Notes: a model not told the origin generated them from the letters alone. A DNA stretch of 64,000 nucleotides from Bordetella genomosp. 5 (GCF_002261475.1 NZ_NEVN01000006.1:231952-295951); one strand, 5' to 3'; shown: positions 34,478 through 43,709, numbered from the stretch's first letter. Numbers and translations: made by a program.

Positions 34478-34801
34478 TCATCTTGATTCCGAAGAATCGG
34501 AGATTGCCGTACTCAATAATCGCTCGCTGTGATCGACCAAAGGTGGCTTGGAGAAACATGCTCCTACCAGCTTACGCCACTCCCGAAACCCTTCTGAGGC
34601 TTGGAAATGTTCGACATGGTCCGCGACGCTATTCCAGTTAACCATCAGGTGATAACGAAAAGGGTCTTCAATTCCGCGCCTAAGTTCGAGGTCAACGAAT
34701 CCCTTTGCGCTACGAAATATTGGCAAGGCTTGGGCGACCCCTTGCTCGAATTGTCGTTGCATCTCCGGTTTGATACTGATATCCGCGATCTCGAGAATCA
34801 T
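34478..34801 (-). CDS. ABM (antibiotic biosynthesis monooxygenase) fold protein
   Basis: The 107-residue protein has a dimeric ferredoxin-like ABM signature: MILEIADISIKPEMQRQFEQ, a G-F-V-DLELRRGIEDPFRYHLMVNW core and DHVEHFQASEGFREW. The family includes small quinol/heme monooxygenases and many of unknown reaction. Its ATG overlaps the stop of the oxidoreductase gene by four bases (ATGA), so translation is coupled. It probably acts on the same substrate or product as that oxidoreductase. It has no signal peptide. Confidence 0.82.
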   Translation of the reverse strand: MILEIADISIKPEMQRQFEQGVAQALPIFRSAKGFVDLELRRGIEDPFRYHLMVNWNSVADHVEHFQASEGFREWRKLVGACFSKPPLVDHSERLLSTAISDSSESR

Positions 34802-36102
34802 GCTGTGCTCTCCGCTGAGAATTCACGCTCCATCTGTTTTCTGAAGCGAAAGGCTTCGTCGTCAGCGTTCATTTCAACGTCCTCCCATGTGAGCGTTTGC
34901 CCTTCCGAGACCTTTCGTTTAACGCGAACATTCGACGCCAGACCGATAGGTAGCCCGCCTTTGAGCAGACTGTCGCGAGCAGGCATGAGCTTTCCCCACA
35001 CGAGATAGCCTCCTTCACCGTCAAGAATCTCCCCCGGCGAAATATCGCGCTTGGCGGTGGCCACTACATCAGCGACAAATCCAGTGGGTGCGCCGGTCGC
35101 TTGCCCGCGTAACGCGGCCGAGAAGATGGATACGTTCAACTCCAGCCCAATGAGGTGGAATGGTCGATAAAGTGCCGCCACATCCCCTGTGGGGTCAGTC
35201 TTGACGCCATACTCTTTAAAGCATCGCCTCGTGTAGTCGTTGCCGCCTGCGAAAACAACATAGACGCCCCAGCGTAGATTGCCAGGAATCACAGAACCAT
35301 CGCGCTCGACGCTTGAGACGACTTCGACTTGTCCGCGATGATGCAACGTACTTGGGTTGATTCGATTGGCAAGCTCTTCAGCTGATGTAGGTACGAAACC
35401 AAGCCCATCGGGCGCAGGTGCAAGGCCAGTCGCATTTGCGACTGCGGCCATCTCGATGCCCGATTTTGTTCCATCAATGAATGAATTGAACATCTGCGCG
35501 TTCATTCCACCTTTCTTGGCATCATCCGGGCTAACTCCTCGATACTGCCAAACCGTCTCAGGAGTTGATTGATGAAAATAAGGTAGATAGCGTGTGCCTT
35601 TTCCTGCCGCGAGCACTTCGAATCCACATGCCCGCGCCCACTCGACCATTTCGCAAATCAACGCTGGCTGATCGCCATATGCCAGCGTGTAAACAACACC
35701 CGCTTCACGCGCCTGTCGGGCCAGCAGTGGGCCAGCGAGAACATCCGCCTCTACATTCACCATCACAATGTGCTTGCGTGAAGCGATAGCTGCGCGAGCA
35801 TGTCGTATGCCGGCTGACGGGTGACCTGTGGCTTCGATCACTACGTCGACGTCGGGATCCTCGATAAGTGATAGAGCATTCGCGGTAAAGCGCACCCTGT
35901 CTGCCATCGTTTCGGTCCAGCCTACGTTCAGGCAGGCATTACGTGCACGATGCTCGTCCAGGTCAGCGATCACCGTAACCGTCAAACCTTTACTTGTCGG
36001 AACTTGCGCGAGAAACATCGATCCGAATTTACCTGCTCCGATCAACCCGACTCGTACCGGTCTACCATTTGATTCGCCAGCAAAACCGTAGCTAAAACTC
36101 AT
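34798..36102 (-). CDS. COG4091-type NAD(P)-dependent oxidoreductase with SAF domain
   Basis: The 434-residue protein has an N-terminal Rossmann domain (VRVGLIGAGKFGSMFLAQVP near residue 16; VVIEATGHPSAG near 90), a central dehydrogenase-like region and a C-terminal SAF-type domain (about 345-420; ATAKRDISPGEILDGEGGY). This is the architecture of 'homoserine dehydrogenase-like' COG4091 proteins, found beside sugar-acid and polyol catabolic genes. The reaction is not established. It heads a unit with an overlapping ABM-fold gene and a Bug receptor. A 22-base palindrome lies 109-130 bases upstream. Base composition is lower in GC than flanking DNA. Confidence 0.85.
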   Translation of the reverse strand: MSFSYGFAGESNGRPVRVGLIGAGKFGSMFLAQVPTSKGLTVTVIADLDEHRARNACLNVGWTETMADRVRFTANALSLIEDPDVDVVIEATGHPSAGIRHARAAIASRKHIVMVNVEADVLAGPLLARQAREAGVVYTLAYGDQPALICEMVEWARACGFEVLAAGKGTRYLPYFHQSTPETVWQYRGVSPDDAKKGGMNAQMFNSFIDGTKSGIEMAAVANATGLAPAPDGLGFVPTSAEELANRINPSTLHHRGQVEVVSSVERDGSVIPGNLRWGVYVVFAGGNDYTRRCFKEYGVKTDPTGDVAALYRPFHLIGLELNVSIFSAALRGQATGAPTGFVADVVATAKRDISPGEILDGEGGYLVWGKLMPARDSLLKGGLPIGLASNVRVKRKVSEGQTLTWEDVEMNADDEAFRFRKQMEREFSAESTA

Positions 36103-36210
36103 ATGCTATCTCCGTCTGATCTCTGGTGATTTTCGATAGGCGCAATGGGGTCGCGGGCCCTCCCCCGCGTCGATGAAAATCGCCCGGGAAAGCATTAATT
36201 AGTGCGACGG

Positions 36211-36232
36211 ATATTTTCGATCAAGAAAATAT
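36211..36232. promoter_or_regulatory. 22-base dyad upstream of the oxidoreductase operon
   Basis: ATATTTTC-GATCAA-GAAAATAT has perfect 8-base arms. It lies in the 286-base gap between the LysR gene and the oxidoreductase gene and has the AT-rich, dyad character of LysR binding sites. Confidence 0.55.
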
Positions 36233-36388
36233 AGCGATTGCGCATGTCGACCTCATGCCGCTGCGCGATAATTCCGATGGGCTCGTTGATGTGAGGATGC
36301 TAGCAAGCACAACCACAACTGTCGTATATCGGATTATCGTGACCTATAACCTTTGCTCATAGGCCATTCGGTAGCGAAGTCTGCCTTG

Positions 36389-37294
36389 CTATGAAGAAAT
36401 TTGCGGGAGGTCTTTCGCCCATTCACGGAGTACTTCGACGAAGATGTTCAGTGAGGGGCTAATGGATTGAAATCGCGGCGTGATCAAGTAGACGTCGAAA
36501 CTTATTTCTTCAACGATGGGGCGTACGACTATCTCGCTCCAGAGCTTGTCCGCGACGGAAAATTCGTCAACTATCGCAACGCCGAGGCCTCGCTGGGCCA
36601 TGGCGCAGGCCAACTCGGCGCGCGGCACATCAATCGCCGGTTTTATGTCAAAACCATGCGCTTCCATTGTTTCGCGTATGAGTCGTTCAAATGGAATGCT
36701 GAGTGAATAACAAATGGTTTTGTGCGCGGTCAGGTCGCGGAGTCGAATAGCGGGTCTTGCCGCTAATGGATGTTGCAATCGCATAGCACAGACCATTCTG
36801 CCCGAGAATAAACGCTCAACGGTTAGCCCTGCGTTCTCAACGGGTAGAACCGTGACTGCGGCATCCAAGGTTCCGCTCAAAATTTCCAACGGAACGTCTT
36901 GGACCATGGTTGTGTTGAAGTGGACTCGGACTCCGGGGTCCCGTTGCAGGTAACGGTCGATGATCTTGGGCATCAATGACAAGCCGAGGCTTGGGCTGCT
37001 GCCGATGCTTATCTCAGAGGCATGCGCTACAGCCAAATTCTCGACAAAGCGATCCACTTTTTGAGCCGCCGAATAAACTGTTTGCACTTGCTCATACAGC
37101 AAGTGCGCATCGGCTGTCGCTTGTAGTTTCCCGCCAATACGATTGAAAAGCTTGATCCCCAAACTAGTCTCGGTATGAGCCAATAGCTTACTCACTGCTG
37201 GCTGCGAAACATATAGCATGCGCGCGGCACCGCTCACACTCCCTGTGAGCATGACGGCGCGGAAAACTTCCATTTGACGCAGCTTAAAGGCCAT
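36389..37294 (-). CDS. LysR-family regulator of the low-GC unit
   Basis: The 301-residue protein starts at MAFKLRQMEVFRAVML with an AGGA site a few bases upstream; a Met six codons earlier is possible but lacks one. It has the LysR winged helix (GSVSGAARMLYVSQPAVSKLLAHTE) and an effector domain (ISIGSSPSLGLSLMPKIIDR). It shares strand and low-GC codon use with the downstream oxidoreductase, ABM protein and Bug receptor, so it probably controls them through the dyad at 36211-36232. Confidence 0.9.
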   Translation of the reverse strand: MAFKLRQMEVFRAVMLTGSVSGAARMLYVSQPAVSKLLAHTETSLGIKLFNRIGGKLQATADAHLLYEQVQTVYSAAQKVDRFVENLAVAHASEISIGSSPSLGLSLMPKIIDRYLQRDPGVRVHFNTTMVQDVPLEILSGTLDAAVTVLPVENAGLTVERLFSGRMVCAMRLQHPLAARPAIRLRDLTAHKTICYSLSIPFERLIRETMEAHGFDIKPAIDVPRAELACAMAQRGLGVAIVDEFSVADKLWSEIVVRPIVEEISFDVYLITPRFQSISPSLNIFVEVLREWAKDLPQISS

Positions 37295-38028
37295 TACTGT
37301 CCTGAGATGCATGCCATCATGCCGGCGAGATGGGGTTCATCTTACAGTAGGCATTAAAGCGTGGAGTGTTGTCATCAAGCGTGAAGAAGGCCGTGAAGCT
37401 ACGGGCGGGAAAATGACGCGGTGTCGCTGATTAGCAGTATGTTGAAAAACCAAAGACACACAATAACAGCGAGATTATTTCTATTGTTTTTGTGCGATAC
37501 GTAGCAATTACCGCCGCACAGACCCGTTTTGACTTTCGTCGTTCTTGGTTTGCGCACGGCACACGCAATTATGCCAACGCCCGCAACCGCATAAAGTTCT
37601 AAGCGGCCATGCCTAGCGTCAGAAGTTGATCCACTTTATCTAGCAGGCAGGCCTTCCTTCGCTCGGTGACGTCATAGCCTTGGCCGTCACGGCAAAACAC
37701 CGACTGCCCGGCTGCTGTAACACCGACGCGTTCGGGGGCCACAAAGGCCAGCCCTTGTCGCCGGTGGGCGCTAGCGTGCTCGCCGGCGTTGATCGCGCCG
37801 CGAGGCCACGCCGGGGCCGTCCCATCCGCTTGCCCTCTCTCGACCGAGCTCCGCGCCAGGCATACACGCGCCCTCACCCAAACCTCGGACAGACCACCGC
37901 CCACCTCCGCACCGCCACGAAATAGAATAATATAACGTTCTAATTTTGCGCCGAGGCTGCCTAGGCCCCGGTCGCACTCACGCGGTTTCATCCCGCGCTC
38001 ATCCCCGATCGAACTCCACTCCGACCCT
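37295..38028. other. 734-base intergenic region at the right edge of the low-GC segment
   Basis: No supported gene. The left two-thirds is AT-rich (TTATTTCTATTGTTTTTGTG near 37475). On the minus strand, about 37790 down to 37600 reads as a protein-like end (GLAFVAPERVGVTAAGQSVF, then RRKACLLDKVDQLLTLG) with no recognised family, possibly the 3' remnant of a lost gene. A 20-base dyad at 37923-37942 lies upstream of the TonB receptor. Confidence 0.45.
37923..37942 (+). promoter_or_regulatory. Dyad upstream of the TonB receptor/ABC operon
   Basis: TAGAA and TTCTA are inverted around a 10-base AT-rich spacer, 86 bases before the receptor ATG. The surrounding AATAATATAACG is the only AT-rich patch close to the start and probably includes the promoter. 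It resembles a Fur box only weakly. Confidence 0.4.
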
Positions 38029-40161
38029 ATGTCCACGCGACCTTCCTGCAGCATTCCTGGCGACAACCCTGCTTTGCGCACCGCTTTTGTCGTCCTCTCC
38101 ATGGCCACCGGCCTGACGGCCGGCGAAGCCTGGGCCGAGGAGAAGCGCGCGGCGCCCTCCTCCTCCACCGCCACGCTGGCGCCGATCGAGGTCAGCGGGC
38201 AGGACGTTGCGCGGGAGTTGCTGGGCGAGCGGGATCGGGTCACGCTGGACAGCACCGGCCTGCCGGCCGCCATGACCGTGATCACCCCGGCCGAGTTGCA
38301 GACGATCAACGTGGGCCGGGATATCTCGAACATCTTTCGGCGCGTGCCCGGTGTAGTGGCCAACAACATCGATCAGGGCGATACCGGCAACGGCTTCCGG
38401 ATGCGCGGCTTTGCCACCCAGGGCACGCACGGCGCCGACACGGCGGTTTACGTCGACGGCGTCCCGCAGAACCTGCCTTCGAGCGAGGCGGGCGCGGGAC
38501 ACGGGCCGGCCTTTCTGGAGTGGCTCACGCCGGACATGATCGGCAACGTCGCGGTGATCAAAGGCCCGGTGTCCGCCTTATATGGCGATCAGCATCGCGC
38601 CGGCGCCGTGGACATCAGCTCGCCGTGGGGCCAGGTACCTTCGAGCATCGGGCTGACGGTGGAGAGCTACGGCGGACGACGCGCCTCGCTGGTCCATTCG
38701 GGCGAATACAAAGACATCCAATCCTTGTTCGTGGCCGATGTGTATCGCGCCGATAGTTACCGTGACGAGGCCGACACCGAACGGCAGAATTTCTTCTGGA
38801 AGCTGTCCACGCCCTATGACGGCGGCCGATACAGCCTGAGCGTGAACCACTATCACGCGCGCTTTCATGCGGCGGGATACCTGCTGCAGTCGAGCCTGCA
38901 GTCGGGCGCGGCGGATTTTCGGGATGTGCAGTACGACACGCCGGGCTTCGGACGCAACACGCAGACCGGTCTGGTGTTCAACCGCCGTCCGCTCAACAGC
39001 GAGGCGGGGTTCTACACCACCGTCTATGCGCAGAAGCTCGAGCGCGAGCGTGGCATTGCCGCCGCTGTGGATCAGCATAACGTGGGCAGCGACGACCGCT
39101 ATTTCGCGGGCGGCCGCGTCGCGAACAACTTTGTGTTCGGCGACCGGGGCGCGTTGTTCGTGGGCGCCGATTTTCGGCGCGACAAGGGCGATGGCATCCG
39201 CCAGCGCTATGTCAACGGCGATCCCACCGACAATTATCTGGTCAACCTGAACATGGATCTGGTGACCTACGGCGTGTTCGCGCAGGGGCAGTACAAGCCC
39301 ACCGAGAATCTGAAGCTGCTGGCGGGCTTGCGTTACGACGCGTTCGACTACGACATCGAGAACCGCAAGCTGCCCGACGCTTCCACCAAGTATCGCGATT
39401 CCGTGGCGACGCCCAAGCTCGGCGTGGTCTGGAGCGCCCTGCCCACGCTCGACCTCTATGCGAACGTGGCCGAGGGCTTTCGTTCGCCGGCGGCGCAGCA
39501 GATCAGCCCCAGCGGCACGCTGGGCCCGCTCGGCGCGCGCGGCGGCGCCGCCAATACGTCGATCGCGCCGTCCAAGGTGCGGTCCTATGACCTGGGCTTC
39601 ACCGCGTCGCCCTCCGAGAATCTGGCCGTGGCCGGCGCCGTCTACTACACGGAAAACGAAGACGAGATCGTGCTGACCGCGCCCGACACGTATTCGTCGG
39701 TGGGCGAGACGACACGCAAGGGTTTCGAACTGGAAGCGCGCTGGCGTGCCACGCGCGGCTTCAGTGTGTATGCCAGCTATGGACGCATCCTGGAAGCCGA
39801 GATCAAGAACCCCCTCCCCGGCACCGGCGCGCGTCTGTCCGTGCCCAAGGACATCATCAAGGCGGGCGTGGAGTACGGCATGCCGCTTGCCCAGGGGCAC
39901 CTCACGCTCAACGCCGACGCTTATCTCACGCGCGGCATCCCGTACTACAGCGGTTCGCCCCTGGCGGAAAAGTCGATGCCGACCTACACCCGCTACGACT
40001 TCCGCGTGACCTACGACTACCAGCGCTACCAGATGTCGGCGTATTGGATTCTGCAGCCGCACCGTTACGCCAGCGAGGCGGCCTATGCGACCAACGCCGG
40101 GCTCTGGATCTCGCCGCAGCCCAAGAATCTCGTCGGCGTGAACGTGCGCTACTTCTTCTGA
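38029..40161 (+). CDS. TonB-dependent receptor of the ABC operon
   Basis: The 710-residue outer-membrane receptor has a signal region (with the core AFVVLSMATGLTAGEAWA), a TonB-box-like LAPIEVSGQ, a plug domain (about 65-200; LPAAMTVITPAELQTINVGRD-like, then GFRMRGFATQG and VYVDGVPQNLPS) and a barrel ending with aromatic NVRYFF. It has no STN domain, unlike the other receptor in this window, so it is not a signalling type. It is the first gene of an operon with an ABC ATPase (16-base gap) and two permeases. Its substrate is unknown; ABC-2 permeases are normally exporters, which makes the pairing with an uptake receptor unusual. Confidence 0.9.
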   Translation: MSTRPSCSIPGDNPALRTAFVVLSMATGLTAGEAWAEEKRAAPSSSTATLAPIEVSGQDVARELLGERDRVTLDSTGLPAAMTVITPAELQTINVGRDISNIFRRVPGVVANNIDQGDTGNGFRMRGFATQGTHGADTAVYVDGVPQNLPSSEAGAGHGPAFLEWLTPDMIGNVAVIKGPVSALYGDQHRAGAVDISSPWGQVPSSIGLTVESYGGRRASLVHSGEYKDIQSLFVADVYRADSYRDEADTERQNFFWKLSTPYDGGRYSLSVNHYHARFHAAGYLLQSSLQSGAADFRDVQYDTPGFGRNTQTGLVFNRRPLNSEAGFYTTVYAQKLERERGIAAAVDQHNVGSDDRYFAGGRVANNFVFGDRGALFVGADFRRDKGDGIRQRYVNGDPTDNYLVNLNMDLVTYGVFAQGQYKPTENLKLLAGLRYDAFDYDIENRKLPDASTKYRDSVATPKLGVVWSALPTLDLYANVAEGFRSPAAQQISPSGTLGPLGARGGAANTSIAPSKVRSYDLGFTASPSENLAVAGAVYYTENEDEIVLTAPDTYSSVGETTRKGFELEARWRATRGFSVYASYGRILEAEIKNPLPGTGARLSVPKDIIKAGVEYGMPLAQGHLTLNADAYLTRGIPYYSGSPLAEKSMPTYTRYDFRVTYDYQRYQMSAYWILQPHRYASEAAYATNAGLWISPQPKNLVGVNVRYFF

Positions 40162-40177
40162 CGCGCGGGAGATCGCC

Positions 40178-40897
40178 ATGAGCGCCCCTGCGCTGCAAGC
40201 GCACGATCTGACCGTGGACTTCGCGGCCAGGCGTGCGATCGATGGCCTGTGCCTGACCGTGCCCGCGGGGTGCATCTATGCCCTGCTGGGCGGCAACGGG
40301 GCGGGCAAGACCACGACGCTCAGCGTGTTTCTGGGTTTTGTCCCGCCGTCCGCGGGCGAGGTGCATGTGGGCGGCACGCGGGTCGACAAAGATCCCGACG
40401 CGGCGCGGCGCCTGGTCTCTTATCTGCCCGAGAACGTGGCCCTGTACCCCTACCTTAGCGGCATCGAGAACCTGCGTTATTTCAGTGCGCTGGCGGGTTT
40501 GCGACTGTCCGCGGTCGAGGCCGCCGCCCGGCTCGAGCAGGCGGGTCTGCAGTGCGGCGCCCACGGCCAGCGGGTCGAGCGCTACTCCAAAGGGATGCGC
40601 CAGAAGGTGGGCCTGGCCATCGCCTACGCCAAGGGCGCCGTGGCCATGTTGCTGGACGAGCCGACCTCGGGCCTGGATCCGGCCGCCACGCACGACTTCT
40701 CGACGCAGCTGCGCCGTGCGGCGGCCGATGGCCTGGGCATCCTGATGGCCACGCATGACCTGTTCAACGCGGTCGAGGTCGCCGACCGCATCGGCATCAT
40801 GCGGTCCGGCCGTCTGCTGGACGAGTTCGACGCGCACCGCGTCAGCCATGCGGAGCTCGAAGCGACCTATCTGGCGCATGCGCGAGCCGTGCCATGA
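40178..40897 (+). CDS. ABC transporter ATP-binding protein
   Basis: The 239-residue ATPase has Walker A (GGNGAGKTTT, near residue 37), the Q-loop region (LPENVALYPYLSG), signature YSKGMRQK (about 145), Walker B with catalytic Glu (VAMLLDEPTSGLD) and the H-loop (ATHDLF). It resembles the CcmA/NosF class that energises ABC-2 type permeases. Its stop overlaps the next gene's ATG by four bases. Together with the two following membrane proteins it forms a heterodimeric-permease transporter. Confidence 0.95.
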   Translation: MSAPALQAHDLTVDFAARRAIDGLCLTVPAGCIYALLGGNGAGKTTTLSVFLGFVPPSAGEVHVGGTRVDKDPDAARRLVSYLPENVALYPYLSGIENLRYFSALAGLRLSAVEAAARLEQAGLQCGAHGQRVERYSKGMRQKVGLAIAYAKGAVAMLLDEPTSGLDPAATHDFSTQLRRAAADGLGILMATHDLFNAVEVADRIGIMRSGRLLDEFDAHRVSHAELEATYLAHARAVP

Positions 40898-42309
40898 TCG
40901 GCGTGATTGTCCGCAAGGAACTGCTGGGGCTGTACCGCGACCGCCGTGTGCTGATTCTTGCCGTGGCGCTCCTGGCCATGTGGGCGACGCTGTACGTGGC
41001 CGCGCTCGCGCAGCAAAGCCGTCTGCACGCCGAGCGCGTGCAGATCGGCGACACCACCCGGGCGCAATGGGAAAAACAGGGCATCAAGCATCCGCATCGC
41101 GGGGCCCACTTCGGCATCTACGTGTTTCGTCCGGACGCCCCCTTGTGGGCCTTCGATCCCGGCATCGAGCCCTATGTGGGGCAAGCGATATGGCTCGAAC
41201 CGCACCGACGCAACATGGCGCGTTTCAATCCCGACGCAGATAGCGGACCGGGCGCGCGCTTCGGCCAGATCGTGCCGGCCTATCTGCTGGCCGGGCTGTT
41301 TCCGTTGTTGATCATGGCGCTGTCTTTCAGCCAGGCAACGCAGGAGCGCGAGCGAGGCACCCTGCGCATGCTGCAGAGCATGGGGGTGTCGAACGCCGCC
41401 TTGCTGGGCGGCAAGCTGATCGCCATCATGACGTGCGTCGCGCTGGCGTTTCTGCCCATCTTCGGTTTGCTCGGCATCGGCGCCCTCTGGCTGCCCGAAT
41501 CCGCCGGGCTGACGCTCCGCGTCGCCAGCCTGGCGGGCGTGTATCTGCTCTACTACCTGTGCCTTGCCACGCTCGGCCTCGCCGTTGGCGCGCTCAGCGC
41601 CGGCAGCCGCGGCGCGCTGTTCGTGCTGGTGCTGGTGTGGGCCCTGTTCGTGCTGGCCGCGCCGCGCGTTGCCAGCGCCGTGGCGCAGGCCCGTGTGCCC
41701 CTGCCCTCCTCGTCCCAATTCTGGGCCGACATCGCCCACGACTACACGCAGGGTCTGCCCGGTGGCGAAAGCCTCGCGACCCAGGTGCGGGCGTTCGAGG
41801 CCGGACTCCTGCGTCAGTATGGGGTGGCCTCGCTCAGCGAGGTGCCGATCGGCGTGAATGCCGCGAGGCGGCTGGTGCGCGATGCGCACGCCGACCGGGT
41901 CCATGCGCATCATTTCGACGCGCTGTGGGCTCGCTATGAACGGCAGCAGCAGCTGTTGCGCTGGGCGGGTCTGTTCAGCCCGACCCTCGCGCTGATGGCC
42001 TCGTCGGCCTCGCTCTCGGGCACATCGCTGGCGCATCAAGGCCATTTCGAGGAGGCGGCGGAGCACTACCGGCGCGAGGTCAATACGGCGCTCGACCAGT
42101 GGGACGTGGCCCATACCCGAGGCAACGTCTCCTACGAGACTCAGTATGCGGCAGACTCGTTGTGGCAGAGCATTCCGGAGTTCCAGTACGCGCCGCCCTC
42201 GCTGGGCTTCGCGGTCAGGCGGGCCGGGCCCGACCTGCTGTCGCTGGCCGCCTGGGTCGTGGCTTCGGCAGGACTGTTGGCCCTGGCCGCAAGGCGGTGG
42301 CGACCATGA
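40894..42309 (+). CDS. ABC-2 type permease, DUF3526-like
   Basis: The 471-residue membrane protein has one segment near the N-terminus (VLILAVALLAMWATLYVAAL), a periplasmic loop of about 130 residues, then a cluster of five or so segments between about 125 and 265 (LLAGLFPLLIMALSF, AIMTCVALAFLPIFGLLGIG, ALFVLVLVWALFVLA), a second long periplasmic loop and a last segment (AAWVVASAGLLALAA). This two-loop architecture fits the DUF3526 subgroup of ABC-2 permeases. It overlaps the ATPase gene upstream and the second permease downstream (ATGA both times), which indicates tightly coupled synthesis. Confidence 0.85.
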   Translation: MIGVIVRKELLGLYRDRRVLILAVALLAMWATLYVAALAQQSRLHAERVQIGDTTRAQWEKQGIKHPHRGAHFGIYVFRPDAPLWAFDPGIEPYVGQAIWLEPHRRNMARFNPDADSGPGARFGQIVPAYLLAGLFPLLIMALSFSQATQERERGTLRMLQSMGVSNAALLGGKLIAIMTCVALAFLPIFGLLGIGALWLPESAGLTLRVASLAGVYLLYYLCLATLGLAVGALSAGSRGALFVLVLVWALFVLAAPRVASAVAQARVPLPSSSQFWADIAHDYTQGLPGGESLATQVRAFEAGLLRQYGVASLSEVPIGVNAARRLVRDAHADRVHAHHFDALWARYERQQQLLRWAGLFSPTLALMASSASLSGTSLAHQGHFEEAAEHYRREVNTALDQWDVAHTRGNVSYETQYAADSLWQSIPEFQYAPPSLGFAVRRAGPDLLSLAAWVVASAGLLALAARRWRP

Positions 42310-43709
42310 GGCTGATACTCTGGGCCGAGTGGCTGCGCTTTCGCCGCAGCCGCGCCAACCTCGCGATCACGTTCAGCTACTGCTTGCTGTTGGCGGTTTG
42401 CGCGCTTTGGTCGATGCAGGGCGCGCGCGACAAGCGCCTTGCCGATGACCGGGAGATAGCCGCACAACACGCCGTGATCGAGCAGGCGCGAGCGAGCCAC
42501 CCAGCCGGCGGCGCGGACGCGCCCGTCGATCCCGGGCGGGCCGCGCAGGCATTCAATCTGGGCCGGTCGACGGCGGGCCTGGCCCAGTTGCCGCCCGGCC
42601 CGGGCCTCGCGCTGAGCCTGTCGCCCTACCGCACCCTGCCCACCCGCATTGCGGTCTCCGTGGAGAGTCGTCAGGCGGACGGACGGCGCAGCGATGCGCT
42701 GAGCAATCCCATGCTCGCGCAGTATCGCGCGCTGGATCTGGGCGCCGTGCTGGCGCTGCTGCTGCCCTTGGTGGCGATCGGTCTGTGCGCGGGCGCATTC
42801 CAGGAAGATCGCGAACGCGGCATCTGGCGCACGACGCTCGTTCAGACCGTGCGGCCGTGGCGGCCGCCCTATGCCGCTCTGGGCATCCGCGCGCTGGTGC
42901 TGTGGTTGCCGGCCGCGCTGACCTGCAGCGTGGCAATTGCTGCGAGCGCCAGTGCGGGCGCCGCGCCGGCCGCGGCGTGGTGGGCCTTGTGCCTGGCCGC
43001 GTACGCGGGGTTCTGGGTGGCGCTATGCGGCGCGTTGGCGGCGTTGGCGATCTCGTCCGGCGCGGCCCTGCTGACCGCGCTGGCCGGGTGGCTCTTGCTG
43101 ACCTTCGTGGTTCCCGCGGGCCTTCAGACGGCGGCCGGCGCGCGGCATCCCATGCCGTCGCGTTTGGCCTTCATCGTGGAACTGCGTCAGGCGCAGCAGG
43201 AAGCGGAAGTCCGCATGCCTGCCCTGACCAAGCGCTGGTACGCCAACCACCCGGAATCGGCGCCGCTGTTCACGGGCCGGCATACCTGGCCGGTGACTTT
43301 CCTGCCCCGCTTCGAGCACCAGGACAGTCTGATCCATCCCGCGCTGCGGCGTTTCGATCGGCAACGGCTGGCGCAAACCGAGTTCGTGCAACGCTGGGCG
43401 TGGCTGTCTCCGCCCTTGGCGTTGCTGCAGGTGTCGGACGATCTGGCGGGCATCGGCGCCGGGCAACATAGCGCGTTCCTGGACGCCGTCGATACGTACG
43501 AAGCGACGTGGCGCGGCTTCTTCGTGCCGCGGATCATGGGCTATCGGGGGCTGTCGAGCGCGGACTACGCGCGGATTCCGTCATTCGAAGCGGCGCAGCG
43601 CGCCCCCTCGCACGCGGTGGCGTGGCTGGCCGTGCAACTGTTAGTGGCGGCGGCAGCGTTGACGACGCTGCTGTATCTGCTCAGGACGCGCTTGGGGCGC
43701 CGTGTATGA
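42306..43709 (+). CDS. Second ABC-2 type permease, DUF3526-like
   Basis: The 467-residue protein has the same layout as the preceding permease: an N-terminal membrane segment (ANLAITFSYCLLLAVCALW), a periplasmic loop, a central bundle (ALDLGAVLALLLPLVAIGLC; WWALCLAAYAGFWVALCGALA; LLTALAGWLLLTFVVPAGL), a long loop and a C-terminal segment (VQLLVAAAALTTLLYLL). The two permeases are therefore paralogues that probably pair into one heterodimer. The start is the ATG overlapping the previous stop; a longer upstream frame would overlap the first permease by 200 bases. Confidence 0.85.
   Translation: MRLILWAEWLRFRRSRANLAITFSYCLLLAVCALWSMQGARDKRLADDREIAAQHAVIEQARASHPAGGADAPVDPGRAAQAFNLGRSTAGLAQLPPGPGLALSLSPYRTLPTRIAVSVESRQADGRRSDALSNPMLAQYRALDLGAVLALLLPLVAIGLCAGAFQEDRERGIWRTTLVQTVRPWRPPYAALGIRALVLWLPAALTCSVAIAASASAGAAPAAAWWALCLAAYAGFWVALCGALAALAISSGAALLTALAGWLLLTFVVPAGLQTAAGARHPMPSRLAFIVELRQAQQEAEVRMPALTKRWYANHPESAPLFTGRHTWPVTFLPRFEHQDSLIHPALRRFDRQRLAQTEFVQRWAWLSPPLALLQVSDDLAGIGAGQHSAFLDAVDTYEATWRGFFVPRIMGYRGLSSADYARIPSFEAAQRAPSHAVAWLAVQLLVAAAALTTLLYLLRTRLGRRV

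Noticed and set aside
38578..40275. 565-residue minus-strand frame antisense to the TonB receptor
   Set aside because: Shadow frame; the plus-strand receptor has clear plug and barrel features.
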